64,000 nt of DNA from Asticcacaulis sp. AC466 (GCF_000495815.1 NZ_AWGE01000005.1:248001-312000), one strand, 5' to 3'. Counted from the stretch's first letter, positions 50,591 through 60,056 are shown. The notes: generated by a model not told the origin, from the sequence alone. Numbers and translations: made by a program.

Positions 50591-51832
50591 ATGGTGAGCC
50601 GAGGCACTACACAACAATCCTCCGCGCCGTTCAACCGGCGCATTGTGCTGGACGTTATCCGCCGCCAGGGCGAGGCATCGCGCAAGGATATCATGGACAT
50701 CGTTGGCCTTAGCCCTCAGACGATTGTCAATATTACCCAAGACCTCGAAGACCTGAACCTGATCGTTTCCAAGCGCTTGACGGGCGAGAAGGGCAGGGGT
50801 CAGCCGCCGATGGCGTTCCAGCTCAATCCAGATGGCGGCGACGCGATAGGTATCAGTCTGTCACTGAACCAGATGTCGGCGGCGCGGGTCAATCTGGTTG
50901 GCGAAATGCGTGCCCGCCGCGACCTGGAGATTGATCTGCGCGATCCGACCACGGCGCTGGTAGCGATGATCAAGCAGGTCAACGCCTTGCGTGACGCGGC
51001 CGGAAGCGCCGACCGCATTTGGGGAGTAGGAGTCGCCATGCCGGGGCCGTTCGATGCCCCGGACCTAAGCTTCAAAGGGCCAACTGTCTTTGAAAAGTGG
51101 CGTGGGCTGGAGATTTTTACCGCGCTGGAAGAGGCCGTCGGGCTTCCGGTCTTCTACAATGTTGACAGCGTGGCGGGGGCGGTGGGGGAATCGTTGTTCG
51201 GCGCGGCGCGCGACGCAAACCGCTTCTTTTATCTGTATATGGGCGCGGGCCTCGGCGGCGCCTTGATGCTGAACCGCGCGGCCTACCAGGGCGCCAACGG
51301 AAACGCCACCGAAATCGGCCATATTCCCGTCGAACGGGGCGGCCGGTTGTGTTCGTGTGGCAACCAGGGGTGCCTGGAAACTTATCTGTCGCTTCACGCC
51401 TTGTCGGAGGCCCTTGGCTGCGACGAGATCATCACCGCTGATCAGGTTACGCGAAGACTACAGGATTGCGATGAGGCCACTATACAATGGTGTCGCGATG
51501 CCGCGCCTTATCTGCGCCAGGCGATCTGCGCCATCGAGAACATGTTCGATCCCGAAGTGATTGTGCTGGGCGGATCGGCGCCTCCCGCGCTCTGGGAGAT
51601 GTTGATCGATGTCGCGGTGCCGTGGCTGCACTCCGTCCGAAGCGGCCTGAGTGTTCACGATCGCGATCGCGTGGTGTTGTCCCGCCAGGCCGGCGACAGT
51701 GCGCTTCTCGGCGCGGCAGTGCTGCCGATATATGAAAAGCTTACCCCTCGCATGGATGTGCTTGTCCAAGGCCGGCCGGATGGCGACGACGTCGTGCAAC
51801 AGAAAAAAGCCCGTCGCGTCGGGTTGAACTGA
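50591..51832 (+). CDS. ROK-family transcriptional repressor (NagC-like)
   Basis: 413 residues. N-terminal winged helix: NRRIVLDVIRRQGEASRKDIMDIVGLSPQTIVNI. ROK sugar-binding domain with VGVAMPGPFD, YMGAGLGGALMLNRAAYQGANGNATEIGHIPV and the zinc motif LCSCGNQGCLETYLSLHAL. A C-terminal extension after residue 395 is charged and probably disordered. As in NagC and Mlc, binding of a sugar or sugar phosphate should release the operator. It is divergent from the kinase-permease-nagX operon and upstream of a receptor gene, with matching 32-bp motifs in both gaps, so it likely controls all three units. Confidence 0.93.
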   Translation: MVSRGTTQQSSAPFNRRIVLDVIRRQGEASRKDIMDIVGLSPQTIVNITQDLEDLNLIVSKRLTGEKGRGQPPMAFQLNPDGGDAIGISLSLNQMSAARVNLVGEMRARRDLEIDLRDPTTALVAMIKQVNALRDAAGSADRIWGVGVAMPGPFDAPDLSFKGPTVFEKWRGLEIFTALEEAVGLPVFYNVDSVAGAVGESLFGAARDANRFFYLYMGAGLGGALMLNRAAYQGANGNATEIGHIPVERGGRLCSCGNQGCLETYLSLHALSEALGCDEIITADQVTRRLQDCDEATIQWCRDAAPYLRQAICAIENMFDPEVIVLGGSAPPALWEMLIDVAVPWLHSVRSGLSVHDRDRVVLSRQAGDSALLGAAVLPIYEKLTPRMDVLVQGRPDGDDVVQQKKARRVGLN

Positions 51833-51887
51833 ACCGACCTTTTTACAATGGCGCGACAAACTGACGCCAAATTGTCACACTCATTTC

Positions 51888-51919
51888 CGATTAATTACAT
51901 CCACTAGAAGTATATATTG
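51888..51919 (-). promoter_or_regulatory. Probable ROK operator, copy 2
   Basis: Read on the minus strand this 32-bp block shares TCTAnTGGATGTnnTTAAT and a CAAT start with copy 1 (24 of 32 identical). It lies 66-97 bp before the start codon of the downstream receptor, the usual place for a repressor site. Confidence 0.65.
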
Positions 51920-51984
51920 ACCAGGGCCGTTTCCTGTCGCAACTCTTCTGTCCGGAAGCCAAGTCGGGCTGGTAGGAGCAATTC

Positions 51985-54597
51985 ATGAGACGTGCGATTT
52001 CACGCCAAAAGCGTTCCCTTTTGATGCTTACGACGGCCTTGGGCCTGGGTGGCGTCTTTGCTGGATCTGCGCCTGCCATAGCCTGGGCGCAGGCGACGCC
52101 ACCGGCCGCGGTCGCTCCTTCTGACGGCTCGGGAGATGCCATTCCCGAAGTGATCATCACCGCGTCTAAGCGTAGCACCAAGCTATTGAAGACGCCGCTG
52201 GCGGTGTCGGCCCTGACACAGGATGCCCTGACCAAGCAAGGGGTTGTCGACATCAAGGGATTGGCGACGTCTGTACCGAACCTGCAGATGGGGTCGAACG
52301 GCGATTCAAGCACGGCCATCACCATGCGCGGCGTATCATCGACCGATACCACGGAAGTTGCCGAAGCCGCCGTTTCGATGCACCAGGACGGCTTCTATTC
52401 ACCTCGCCCGCAAGGTGCCCTGGCGTTGATGTATGACGTCGAACGGGTCGAAGTGCTGCGTGGGCCGCAGGGCACGCTGTTCGGCATGAATTCGCCCGGC
52501 GGAGTCATCAACGTCATTCCGGCCAAGCCGGTCTTCGGCCGCTACTTTGGTAAAGCGGATGCCTCGTTGAGCTCGTATAACGGCCGCGACCTGCACCTAA
52601 CCTACAATTTCGGCCTGGCGGACAATTTCGCCATCCGCGTCAACTACATGGCGGCCAAGCGCGACGGCTATGGCCAGCAGGTCGAAGACTTCACCGACTT
52701 GGCGTCACCGGCCAACGGTATCGTCAAGGACGGCATTCCCGACGTTTATCAGGGCTATAACCACGCCGTCTCTCCCAAGAACTATTATAACAACCAAAAC
52801 GAATGGGCGGCCCGGATCATGACACGCTGGCAGGTCAATGACCGGCTGGAGCTGTCGCTGACTTTGTCGCGTTTTGCCGACAACGGGGCTGGCGATCACG
52901 ACTATGTCGATTGCAAGTCGGCGGTCGGCACGGCAGCGGCTTGTGACCATCAACTGCGCTATCTGCTGATCAACGTCCCGGGTTATGTCCGCATGACGCT
53001 GGATGATTACCAGTTCAAGGCGACCTATAACGTCAACGACAACATGGTTCTGGAATACCGCGGCGGCTTCGAGGACGAGCGCCGGCATCAGCTGACCGAC
53101 AATGACGGCGGCGCCTATGCCCCGGCCGCCTGGTCGTCGATCGGCGAAGCCATCACGCCGGAGCAGCAGGCGACTCAATACTACCCCGTCGAAGATACCG
53201 ACAGCCTCACCGCCAGCAGCAACTACCGCTCGATGACGCACGAAATCCAGTTGAAGTCGAACGGTGATCACCGTCTCAACTATGTGCTGGGGGCCTTCTA
53301 TCTCTACGAGCACAAGCAGATCAACTACCAGCAGAACTCTTACGAGAACAAAACCTATGACGCCGCCAGCGGGACGCCGGACGGCCTGCCCTGGGGAGTC
53401 TATTACGACCAGCGCAACCGGACGACCGAATCGAAGGCCTTATTCGGGCAGTTTGACTACAAGATCACCGACACTCTGACGGCGACCGTCGGCGGGCGCT
53501 ATTCGTGGGACCACAAGGGGGACCACGGCGGCCTGGAATATGGCTTCTTCAGCGGCGATCCGTCCTGGTACAATGGCCAATATACGCCGGGTTTCCCGCG
53601 CGCTCACCAATCCAACAACCTGACCCCAACCATGGGAACAGGGGCGGTTCCCGGGACGGCGCTGCCACTGTTCGACGTTACCGATTCCGACATGAAATGG
53701 AACGTCGGCACCTATCGCCTGGGCCTGCAATATAATCCATCGGCCAACCATATGTTCTATGGCGCGATCGCCAGCGGCTATAAGATGGGTGGGATGTATG
53801 AGACGGCGGACTTCTGCAACAATGGCTGCATCCAGCTTCTGACCTATCGTCCCGAGCATGTGACCAATTACGAAGTTGGCTATAAGGGCAAGCTGTTCGA
53901 TAACCGGCTGCAACTGTCCACGGCGCTCTTCTTCGAAGACTATCATGATATGCAGAACACCGGCGACAAGGTGATCGGCACCAACACCGATCCGTCCAGC
54001 CCGCTCTTTGGACGCCCGGTCACCGCCTGGACCACCGACAACCTGCCTAAGGCGCGCATCGACGGCGTGGAAGTCGAGTTCGAATCCAAGCCATGGAAAA
54101 ATGGTCACCTGAATGGTTATGTCTCATGGCTGGATGCGACGGTGGTCAAGGGTACACTGATCGATGAATATGCCTGCGGCGAGCGCCAGATATTCAACCA
54201 GGCGCAATGCGGCCCGTCGGATCAGCCGATCAGCATCAAGGGCAACCGTTTGCCGTTCGCGCCGGAATTCTCGTTCTCGGTCAATTACAGCCACGATATC
54301 CGGCTGAACAATGGCTATCTGATCCAGCCTTACGTTTTGGTCCACTGGCAAAGCAAGATGTGGCTCGACGTGCGCAACTATGATGGTGCGCACCTGGCGC
54401 AATCGCAGGCCGCCTATAGCAAGGTGGACGTCAACCTGCGTGTTACGCCGCCAACCCAAAAATTCTTCGTTGAGCTCTACGGCCAAAACCTGGGCAATGT
54501 CGCCACCAAAAACTTCCAGTTCCTCGACCAGGGCCACCTGCGCGCCAGCTACGACGCGCCACGTATGCTTGGCATTCGCATGGGCTCTGAGTTCTAA
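51985..54597 (+). CDS. TonB-dependent receptor of the ROK-regulated sugar locus
   Basis: 870 residues; TAGGAGC lies before the ATG. Long signal peptide (MRRAISRQKRSLLMLTTALG to AWAQ). TonB-box-like PEVIITASKRS, then plug motifs LLKTPLAVSALTQDALTKQGVVDIKGL, AITMRGVSSTDTTEVAEAAV and VERVEVLRGPQGTLFGMNSPGG, the class of receptors taking oligosaccharides, plant compounds or iron complexes. The barrel ends PRMLGIRMGSEF with a terminal Phe. No STN domain. Control by the ROK repressor is implied by the operator copy upstream. Likely ligand: the (oligo)saccharide whose monomer the neighbouring permease imports. Confidence 0.92.
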   Translation: MRRAISRQKRSLLMLTTALGLGGVFAGSAPAIAWAQATPPAAVAPSDGSGDAIPEVIITASKRSTKLLKTPLAVSALTQDALTKQGVVDIKGLATSVPNLQMGSNGDSSTAITMRGVSSTDTTEVAEAAVSMHQDGFYSPRPQGALALMYDVERVEVLRGPQGTLFGMNSPGGVINVIPAKPVFGRYFGKADASLSSYNGRDLHLTYNFGLADNFAIRVNYMAAKRDGYGQQVEDFTDLASPANGIVKDGIPDVYQGYNHAVSPKNYYNNQNEWAARIMTRWQVNDRLELSLTLSRFADNGAGDHDYVDCKSAVGTAAACDHQLRYLLINVPGYVRMTLDDYQFKATYNVNDNMVLEYRGGFEDERRHQLTDNDGGAYAPAAWSSIGEAITPEQQATQYYPVEDTDSLTASSNYRSMTHEIQLKSNGDHRLNYVLGAFYLYEHKQINYQQNSYENKTYDAASGTPDGLPWGVYYDQRNRTTESKALFGQFDYKITDTLTATVGGRYSWDHKGDHGGLEYGFFSGDPSWYNGQYTPGFPRAHQSNNLTPTMGTGAVPGTALPLFDVTDSDMKWNVGTYRLGLQYNPSANHMFYGAIASGYKMGGMYETADFCNNGCIQLLTYRPEHVTNYEVGYKGKLFDNRLQLSTALFFEDYHDMQNTGDKVIGTNTDPSSPLFGRPVTAWTTDNLPKARIDGVEVEFESKPWKNGHLNGYVSWLDATVVKGTLIDEYACGERQIFNQAQCGPSDQPISIKGNRLPFAPEFSFSVNYSHDIRLNNGYLIQPYVLVHWQSKMWLDVRNYDGAHLAQSQAAYSKVDVNLRVTPPTQKFFVELYGQNLGNVATKNFQFLDQGHLRASYDAPRMLGIRMGSEF

Positions 54598-54614
54598 GGC
54601 CTGACTGTCCCCAG

Positions 54615-54647
54615 GGCGACGGACACCGAGACACCATGTCCGTCACC
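54615..54647 (+). terminator. Hairpin after the receptor gene
   Basis: GACGGACA (54618-54625) and TGTCCGTC (54637-54644) form a perfect 8-bp stem, extended by two G-C pairs past a mismatch, with an 11-base loop. No T tract follows, so termination would be weak or factor-assisted. Confidence 0.45.
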
Positions 54648-54672
54648 TTAGGTTCGAGACTCAATCAGCCCA

Positions 54673-54948
54673 CTAGATTATAGAGATAGCGATAGCGACG
54701 GCTGCAGCGAAGTTTCTGGTGATTCCGCGTTCGATCAGGAAGCGGCGTAACCCGTCGCCGCCGTAAGTTGCGTCGGCAGCATAGGTCCGTGTCGGTGGCA
54801 AAGGTGCAATCAATGGTAGAGCCGCACGGACCTCACCCAACTGGCCGGGCGTTAATTCGAAGGCCAGGGGGGGGGCGCAAGCAACTGCCCATCTCGACAA
54901 CGGAGTCGCGTGGAAATGGTAGCGAGTTTCGGCTGTGATAATCGTCAA
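54673..54948 (-). pseudogene. Internally deleted IS5-family transposase remnant
   Basis: A 91-codon frame. The middle, FELTPGQLGEVRAALPLIAP, and YGGDGLRRFLIERGIT match the IS5-type DDE transposase core (the segment normally reading LTPGQ...ADxAYDxDxLRxxLxxRG). Immediately after this the sequence jumps to RNFAAAVAIAISII, which is the family's extreme C-terminus. The stretch containing the catalytic Glu is missing. The N-terminal half is also lost, and a run of nine G at 54867-54875 lies just before the conserved part. I saw no intact terminal inverted repeats. It is a dead scar of an old insertion. Confidence 0.75.
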
Positions 54949-54987
54949 TCAAACAACGAAATGCGTGGCATTCAGTGTTTTAGCGTA

Positions 54988-55080
54988 CTCCGATCTGATT
55001 GAAGCAGATCGGCGCTCTACTTCCTTGCTTTTACGCGCTTTTTTATCCGAAAAGTGCAGCACACTTTTCGGAAAGCGCTA
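54988..55080. repeat. Alphaproteobacterial palindromic intergenic element
   Basis: Two adjacent inverted repeats: CCGATCTG-ATTGAAG-CAGATCGG (54990-55012) and CCGAAAAGTG-CAGCA-CACTTTTCGG (55047-55071), the second enclosed by GCGCTTT and AAAGCGC. They are separated by a CGCTCTAC..TTGCTTTTACGCG linker. This arrangement resembles the abundant RIME/RPE-type palindromic elements of alphaproteobacterial intergenic DNA. It can fold into two strong hairpins when transcribed. I found only one copy in the window. Confidence 0.6.
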
Positions 55081-55449
55081 ATGTATCTTCCGCTTCGGGC
55101 GCAAATGCGCCCCATTTAGTTTTGGCCCCAAGCGAACGTATTGCGCAAAACACTTCATGTTGAATGCACAAATCTGAGATAAATTTAATGATGTTAATCA
55201 ACGGATTAACGTGTACATCTCGAATTGTTACCGCAACGTAGCAGTTGATAAATCCCGAATTAAGCGCCCTAAAATATAATGGCGCTCTTCTAATTGGTTC
55301 TTCTGCCGCACCTTGACGATTACACTCGCAAACCCCTTCAGCGCGCTAACCTTGAGCAGTTGTGTGACGGTTGGACAGACGGCAAATGGACAGCATAATT
55401 CACATCGGAGCCGGAAAGGTTCTCGCCGCCAATGGAGGCGAGAAAAAGT
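55081..55449. other. Non-coding stretch before the GGDEF-EAL gene
   Basis: About 370 bases, A/T-richer than the surroundings, with no convincing gene, tRNA or terminator. The end carries GGAGG (55435-55439), the ribosome site of the next gene. The stretch probably derives partly from the old insertion. Confidence 0.4.
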
Positions 55450-57450
55450 ATGAATTACACTTTTAAGGGCAATGCTCTATTTCAGTCAAAATTGATTGAT
55501 ATCGCCTACAAAAATCTACCGCCAATGGTATTCGTCAATGTCGCGGCTGCTTTTGGCGCCGCCTGGACGGTTGCGAGTGGGGGGCATGTATGGGCCTGGA
55601 CTTGGCTCTGCCTTATGTGCGTTTTGAGCGCTATCCGGCTATTCGACTGGGCGCGATACAGATCAAGTACCAAGTCAAGGGCGGCTATCGGGCCTTCTCG
55701 ACTGGCGTATTGGCAGCAAAATTACGGCGTTGGACTGTGTGCATCGGCCATCCTGTGGGCGGTTTTAGCGTGCAGTGTCATCGATAGCGAGGCGTCGCAT
55801 TCGGGTAGCGTTGCCAGATACACCCTCGTTATCATTATCTCCGCTCTGGCGGGGGGAGCTACGGGCGTTACCGCGGCGTTGAAGTCTCAGGGACGTCTCT
55901 ATATTACTATCTTGTTGTTGCCAGCCTCGTTGGCCTTGGCAATATTTAGCTCGGTCGACGTCATAATCGCGGCGCTGGGTCTTATTTTCCTGGTCGTTAT
56001 GCTGGTGAGCCATGCCAACAACCATAATGTCTTGCGTCAAAGCCTGGATCTTGAGCATGACAATATAAGCCTCATCGCAGACCTTAAAGATCTCAACGGG
56101 ACATTGGAGTCGAAGATTCTTGATCGGACCCGTGCCCTAAAAGAGATTGCGCACAATGACTTGCTGACCAATCTGCCGAACCGGCGCGGGCTGATGGAGT
56201 GGGCCAAGGCCCTGCTGAAAGATCATAGCAACCTCGCCGTGGCGGTGATGTTTCTGGATCTTGACCGCTTCAAGCAGATCAATGATGCCCTTGGGCATGA
56301 TATTGGCGATCGCGTTCTCGTCAATGTATCGGGGCAGATCAACAAACAATTGCCGCCTGGGGCAATTCTGGCTCGCTGGGGCGGAGATGAGTTTGTTGTA
56401 GCCATGCCCTTGACTGCGGCTGAGCCGAATATTGTACAATATCTGTGCGATAGGATTATTGGCGCCGTGAATCATCCGTTTGTGCTCAACGGTGAAACCA
56501 TCCGTTTGGGGGTGAGCATCGGTCTTGCGTTTTATCCCGACGACGACAAGTCTTTTACAGACGTTATTCATGCGGCGGATCTTGCCGTAACCGAGGTAAA
56601 GCGGACCGAACGGGGGCGTGCGCTCGCCTACAGCGAGACCTATGCGGAAGTTCAGCGTCGCCGATATGACCTTAGCCGATCTCTTGCTCAGGCGATTGGG
56701 ACGGATGAGTTGACTTTAGTCTATCAGCCGATCGTTAGTGCCGTCACCGGCCGAGTGGTTGCGCATGAAGCCCTGGCCCGGTGGAACCATCCCTCTCTTG
56801 GCGCCATAAGTCCCGAAGAATTCATAAAACTCGCTGAGGACACCGATAAGATTGTGGCGCTGGGCGAATGGGCTTTGTACCAGGCGTGTAAAGACGCGAC
56901 AGGCTGGGGGAAGGATGGAGCGCAGATCAAGGTCGCCGTTAATGCGTCGATCAAACAACTCGTTCATAGCCAATTTGATTTGAAGGTCGTTCAAATTCTA
57001 AATCAGACCGGCCTTAGTCCAGCGCGCCTTGAAATTGAGGTTACGGAATCCTTGTTCGATGACGAACATCTCGAGCAAGTCCTTCGTTGTGTCAAAAACC
57101 TCCGTGAGCTTGGCGTTGAAGTCCACATCGATGATTTTGGCACGGGGTATTCGTCGCTGTCGCGCCTGCACAAATTTCCGGTAACGGCGATCAAGGTCGA
57201 TCGGCATTTTATAAACGACATCGATGCCGATGGACGTGTGATCGTTGAAAGCGCTGTCATGATCGCGCGAAGGTTTGGTTTTGAGGTCATTGCCGAGGGC
57301 GTTGAGACCATTGAGCAGGCGCAGATCCTGTATGAGCTTGGCGTAGATAAGTTTCAGGGCTATTATTTTGCCCGTCCTCAAGCCGAGGCCAGCCATCATA
57401 GTTTTGCCCCGCTTTGGGTGTCCGAAACAGCCATAGCCCAGGCCATGTGA
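55450..57450 (+). CDS. Membrane GGDEF-EAL cyclic-di-GMP protein
   Basis: 666 residues from the ATG at 55450, spaced 10 bases from GGAGG; the ATG at 55432 precedes that site. About six N-terminal helices (residues 20-190) end in a short coiled segment (LEHDNISLIADLKDLNGTLESKI). The GGDEF domain has the intact signature RWGGDEF at 311-315 but no RxxD inhibitory site five residues before it. The EAL domain has HEALARWNHP (440-442), NASIKQL, EVTESLF, IDDFGTGYSSLSRL, KVDRHFI and AEGVET. The catalytic residues of both domains are present, so it could make or degrade cyclic-di-GMP, controlling motility or surface attachment. It is a single-gene unit. Confidence 0.93.
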   Translation: MNYTFKGNALFQSKLIDIAYKNLPPMVFVNVAAAFGAAWTVASGGHVWAWTWLCLMCVLSAIRLFDWARYRSSTKSRAAIGPSRLAYWQQNYGVGLCASAILWAVLACSVIDSEASHSGSVARYTLVIIISALAGGATGVTAALKSQGRLYITILLLPASLALAIFSSVDVIIAALGLIFLVVMLVSHANNHNVLRQSLDLEHDNISLIADLKDLNGTLESKILDRTRALKEIAHNDLLTNLPNRRGLMEWAKALLKDHSNLAVAVMFLDLDRFKQINDALGHDIGDRVLVNVSGQINKQLPPGAILARWGGDEFVVAMPLTAAEPNIVQYLCDRIIGAVNHPFVLNGETIRLGVSIGLAFYPDDDKSFTDVIHAADLAVTEVKRTERGRALAYSETYAEVQRRRYDLSRSLAQAIGTDELTLVYQPIVSAVTGRVVAHEALARWNHPSLGAISPEEFIKLAEDTDKIVALGEWALYQACKDATGWGKDGAQIKVAVNASIKQLVHSQFDLKVVQILNQTGLSPARLEIEVTESLFDDEHLEQVLRCVKNLRELGVEVHIDDFGTGYSSLSRLHKFPVTAIKVDRHFINDIDADGRVIVESAVMIARRFGFEVIAEGVETIEQAQILYELGVDKFQGYYFARPQAEASHHSFAPLWVSETAIAQAM

Positions 57451-57525
57451 TTGCAATGCCGGCTATACCGTTAGCCTTCTTGCGCATTGAACAACTCGGC
57501 ACATTTGGCAAAGATTGTGCGGAAA

Positions 57526-57563
57526 AAACAGCTTCGCAGGTCTTACGGCCTGCGAAGCTGTTT
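57526..57563 (-). terminator. Strong terminator between convergent genes
   Basis: AAACAGCTTCGCAGG (57526-57540) and CCTGCGAAGCTGTTT (57549-57563) form a perfect 15-bp stem with an 8-base loop. Reading on the minus strand the stem runs into TTTTTTCC, so it mainly ends the receptor transcript. It may also stop the GGDEF-EAL transcript from the other side. Confidence 0.92.
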
Positions 57564-57572
57564 CCCATCAGG

Positions 57573-60056
57573 TTAGAACTTGTACATCAGGGCGAGGCGA
57601 TAGTTGCGGCCGAGGAGCGGACGCGCGATGAAGGTATTGGCGCCGGCATCGGCCGAAGCCAGTTCACCGGCACGCGGGTTGCCTTCGGTCAGGCCCAGTG
57701 AGTTGGTGGCGTTATCGATATAGGCATATAGCGACAGGTCGTCCGTCACCTTGTAACGTGCCGACAGGTTGATGGCGGTGTAGTCAGGCAGCTTGACCGA
57801 GTTGGCGGTATCGACAAAGCGCTCGCCCTCATACTCAACAGCGGCCTGCAGGCGCAGATGATCGTTCAGCAGGTTGAAGCCAGGCACGACGCGTAAGGAT
57901 GTTTTCGGGACGCGGATGAGCTGGTTGCCGTCATAGTCCTGCAGGTGATTGGAACTGTCCGTATAGGTCAGGCCCTTGTACTGCGGGTCTTCGAGGGTCG
58001 CCGTGGCGGTCACGTCGAACCACGCGAGGGGGCGCCAGGCGGCTTCCAGTTCCAGGCCGAGGGTCTCGGTATTGGCAAAGGCCGCCTCCGAGGTCGAGAC
58101 GCCGGTGATCACGTCAAACTTGTAATTGCTGAAGGCGACGTTGTGGTACTGCGTCCAGAACAGGGTGGCGTAGAGATCGAATGCGCTGCTGCGGAACTTG
58201 TAGCCGGCTTCGCCGAGGTCCATGGTCTGGATGATCGGCTTGGCCGTGGCACTGGTGATGTAGTTGCCGAGGCTTGGCATACGCGCCGCCGATGTATAGC
58301 GGGCGAAAAGGCCAGAGCGCGTGTCGAACTGGTAGTTGGCCCCCAGGGTCCAGGTGGTGTGGCTGAAGGTCTGGTCATAGGTGGCGAAGGTGCCATTGCC
58401 CATCAGGATCTGCGAGGTGGTCAGGGTGCCGAGATTGACCGTCTTCTTTTGTTCGACACGGCCGCGCGCCGTCATGGTCTCCCAGCGCAGGCCGCCGTCG
58501 ATGCGCAGGTCCGGCGTGATCTGCCACTCGTCCGCCAGATAGGCGGCATAGGTGGTTTGTTCGCCGGACGCGTTTTCCCATTCATAGCCATAGCGCCAGA
58601 CACCGTTTTCGGTAAGCGTCTTGATCAGGTTGCCGCTGCCATCGACCGCCACCAGGTTGAGCAGACGGGCATTGTCTTGCACGTCGGTGATATAGCTTGA
58701 CGAATAACGGCTGAAGCTTTCATCGATGTGGGCAAAATAGGCGCCGAAGGTCACGTCATGGGTTTGTGAGCCGAGATCGAAGCGGTGCGAGATCTGGTTG
58801 TCGCTCATGATCTCCTTGACCGGCATGGTAATGCCGCGCAGGCCAGCGACGGTGACAAGGCCGTTGCCGTTCTGCATCAGCGTGTCATAGGTTTGGGTTG
58901 GCGTTGAGTTGTAGCGCAGTTGCAGAGCCGCAGCCCCCGGCACCGTGGCGATCAAAGCCTTGTTCTGGTCCAGGAATTTGGCCGCGCTGAGCAGGGTGTT
59001 GGGGTACAAGCCGTTGCGTTGTGTGGCTGTGTCATTGTAGCGCATCGTCGATTTCAGCTTCCAGCCGTCGGCGACTTCGAAATCAAAATGGCCGGTGAGT
59101 TGCGTGCGCTTTACCTGGGTGCCGACCGTATTGTCATAATGGTAGGTGGAGCCGTCGCCCATCTTCATGTCGGCCATCGAGGTTTCGGGACCGGTCAGGG
59201 TGCCGTAATTGCCGTCGAAGCCGGGAACGGCCTTGATATCACCGTTTGCATAGGTACGCATCGGAATGCCGGTATAGAAGACGACGGTGTCGTCCAGGCG
59301 CTTCACGTCGAAGGAGATGCTGCCGCGGTCAAAATCCCGGCTGAGCGTGGCGCGGAGCTGGCCGCCCTTGTTGCCGGTGAAGCCCGGATCGCGGACGCCG
59401 GTTTCGTTACGATAAAAGTCGCCGATCGAAGCCTTCCAGTCGCCAATAGGGGCGCCATACCAGAAGTCGGTACGGAAGAGGCCGTCCTGGCCGACCGTGG
59501 CCTTGACGAGGCCCGAGGCTTCGGCACCGACCTTGCGCGGGATGAAGTTGACGGCACCGGCTGGAGCGTTCGAGTAGAAGACGGCCGAAGGACCGCCGCG
59601 CACCACTTCGATCCGATCTATGGTTTCATCGACGCGGAAAACCTGATCGACATTGAGGTAGCCCAGGGCCGGGTCGTGGGCAACGGCGATGCCGTCTTCC
59701 AGCAGGGTGATGGACCCGTAGCCGTCGACTGGAACGCCGCGGGCGCGGACATTACCTGAAGCCTCACCGCCGGAAGCCTCAACCCAGAAGCCGGGGACCG
59801 ATTTCAGTGCTTCGGTGACACTGGTCGGCGCTTGCAGGCGCAGGGCTTCTTCGTTGATATTGGTAACGGAATAGCTGGTTTCCGCCTTGGTGCGTTTGCC
59901 GGTGCCGGCGCGGCCGGTAACAATGACTTCAACGGCAGGGTCGGTGGCCGCGGCTGCGACTTGTGTATGGGCGTCCTGGGCGAAGGTCGCGCCGCCATAG
60001 GTCAGCGCGACCATTGCGGCCGAGGTGAGTAGAGTAAATTTGAACGGAAAAGACAT
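57573..60056 (-). CDS. TonB-dependent receptor, paralogue 1
   Basis: 827 residues; AAGGGGAT precedes the ATG. Signal peptide MSFPFKFTLLTSAAMVALTYGGATFAQ is followed by a TonB-box-like VEVIVTGRAG. The plug has APTSVTEALKSVPGFWVEAS, VRARGVPVDGYGSITLLEDG and IEVVRGGPSAVFYSNAPAGAVNF. The barrel ends YRLALMYKF. It shares the motifs GLTEGNPRAGELASADAGA and RPLLGRNYRLAL with the receptor at 61685, so the two are recent paralogues. It follows a CehA-type hydrolase across 101 A/T-rich bases and ends in a strong terminator. Confidence 0.93.
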   Translation of the reverse strand: MSFPFKFTLLTSAAMVALTYGGATFAQDAHTQVAAAATDPAVEVIVTGRAGTGKRTKAETSYSVTNINEEALRLQAPTSVTEALKSVPGFWVEASGGEASGNVRARGVPVDGYGSITLLEDGIAVAHDPALGYLNVDQVFRVDETIDRIEVVRGGPSAVFYSNAPAGAVNFIPRKVGAEASGLVKATVGQDGLFRTDFWYGAPIGDWKASIGDFYRNETGVRDPGFTGNKGGQLRATLSRDFDRGSISFDVKRLDDTVVFYTGIPMRTYANGDIKAVPGFDGNYGTLTGPETSMADMKMGDGSTYHYDNTVGTQVKRTQLTGHFDFEVADGWKLKSTMRYNDTATQRNGLYPNTLLSAAKFLDQNKALIATVPGAAALQLRYNSTPTQTYDTLMQNGNGLVTVAGLRGITMPVKEIMSDNQISHRFDLGSQTHDVTFGAYFAHIDESFSRYSSSYITDVQDNARLLNLVAVDGSGNLIKTLTENGVWRYGYEWENASGEQTTYAAYLADEWQITPDLRIDGGLRWETMTARGRVEQKKTVNLGTLTTSQILMGNGTFATYDQTFSHTTWTLGANYQFDTRSGLFARYTSAARMPSLGNYITSATAKPIIQTMDLGEAGYKFRSSAFDLYATLFWTQYHNVAFSNYKFDVITGVSTSEAAFANTETLGLELEAAWRPLAWFDVTATATLEDPQYKGLTYTDSSNHLQDYDGNQLIRVPKTSLRVVPGFNLLNDHLRLQAAVEYEGERFVDTANSVKLPDYTAINLSARYKVTDDLSLYAYIDNATNSLGLTEGNPRAGELASADAGANTFIARPLLGRNYRLALMYKF

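Noticed and set aside
54651-54660. T-loop-like GGTTCGAGAC that could mark a tRNA or attachment site
   Set aside because: No matching acceptor, D or anticodon stems around it; the flanking bases do not pair.
54867-54875. Run of nine G as a phase-variation tract
   Set aside because: It lies inside a dead transposase remnant, so slippage would have no protein consequence.
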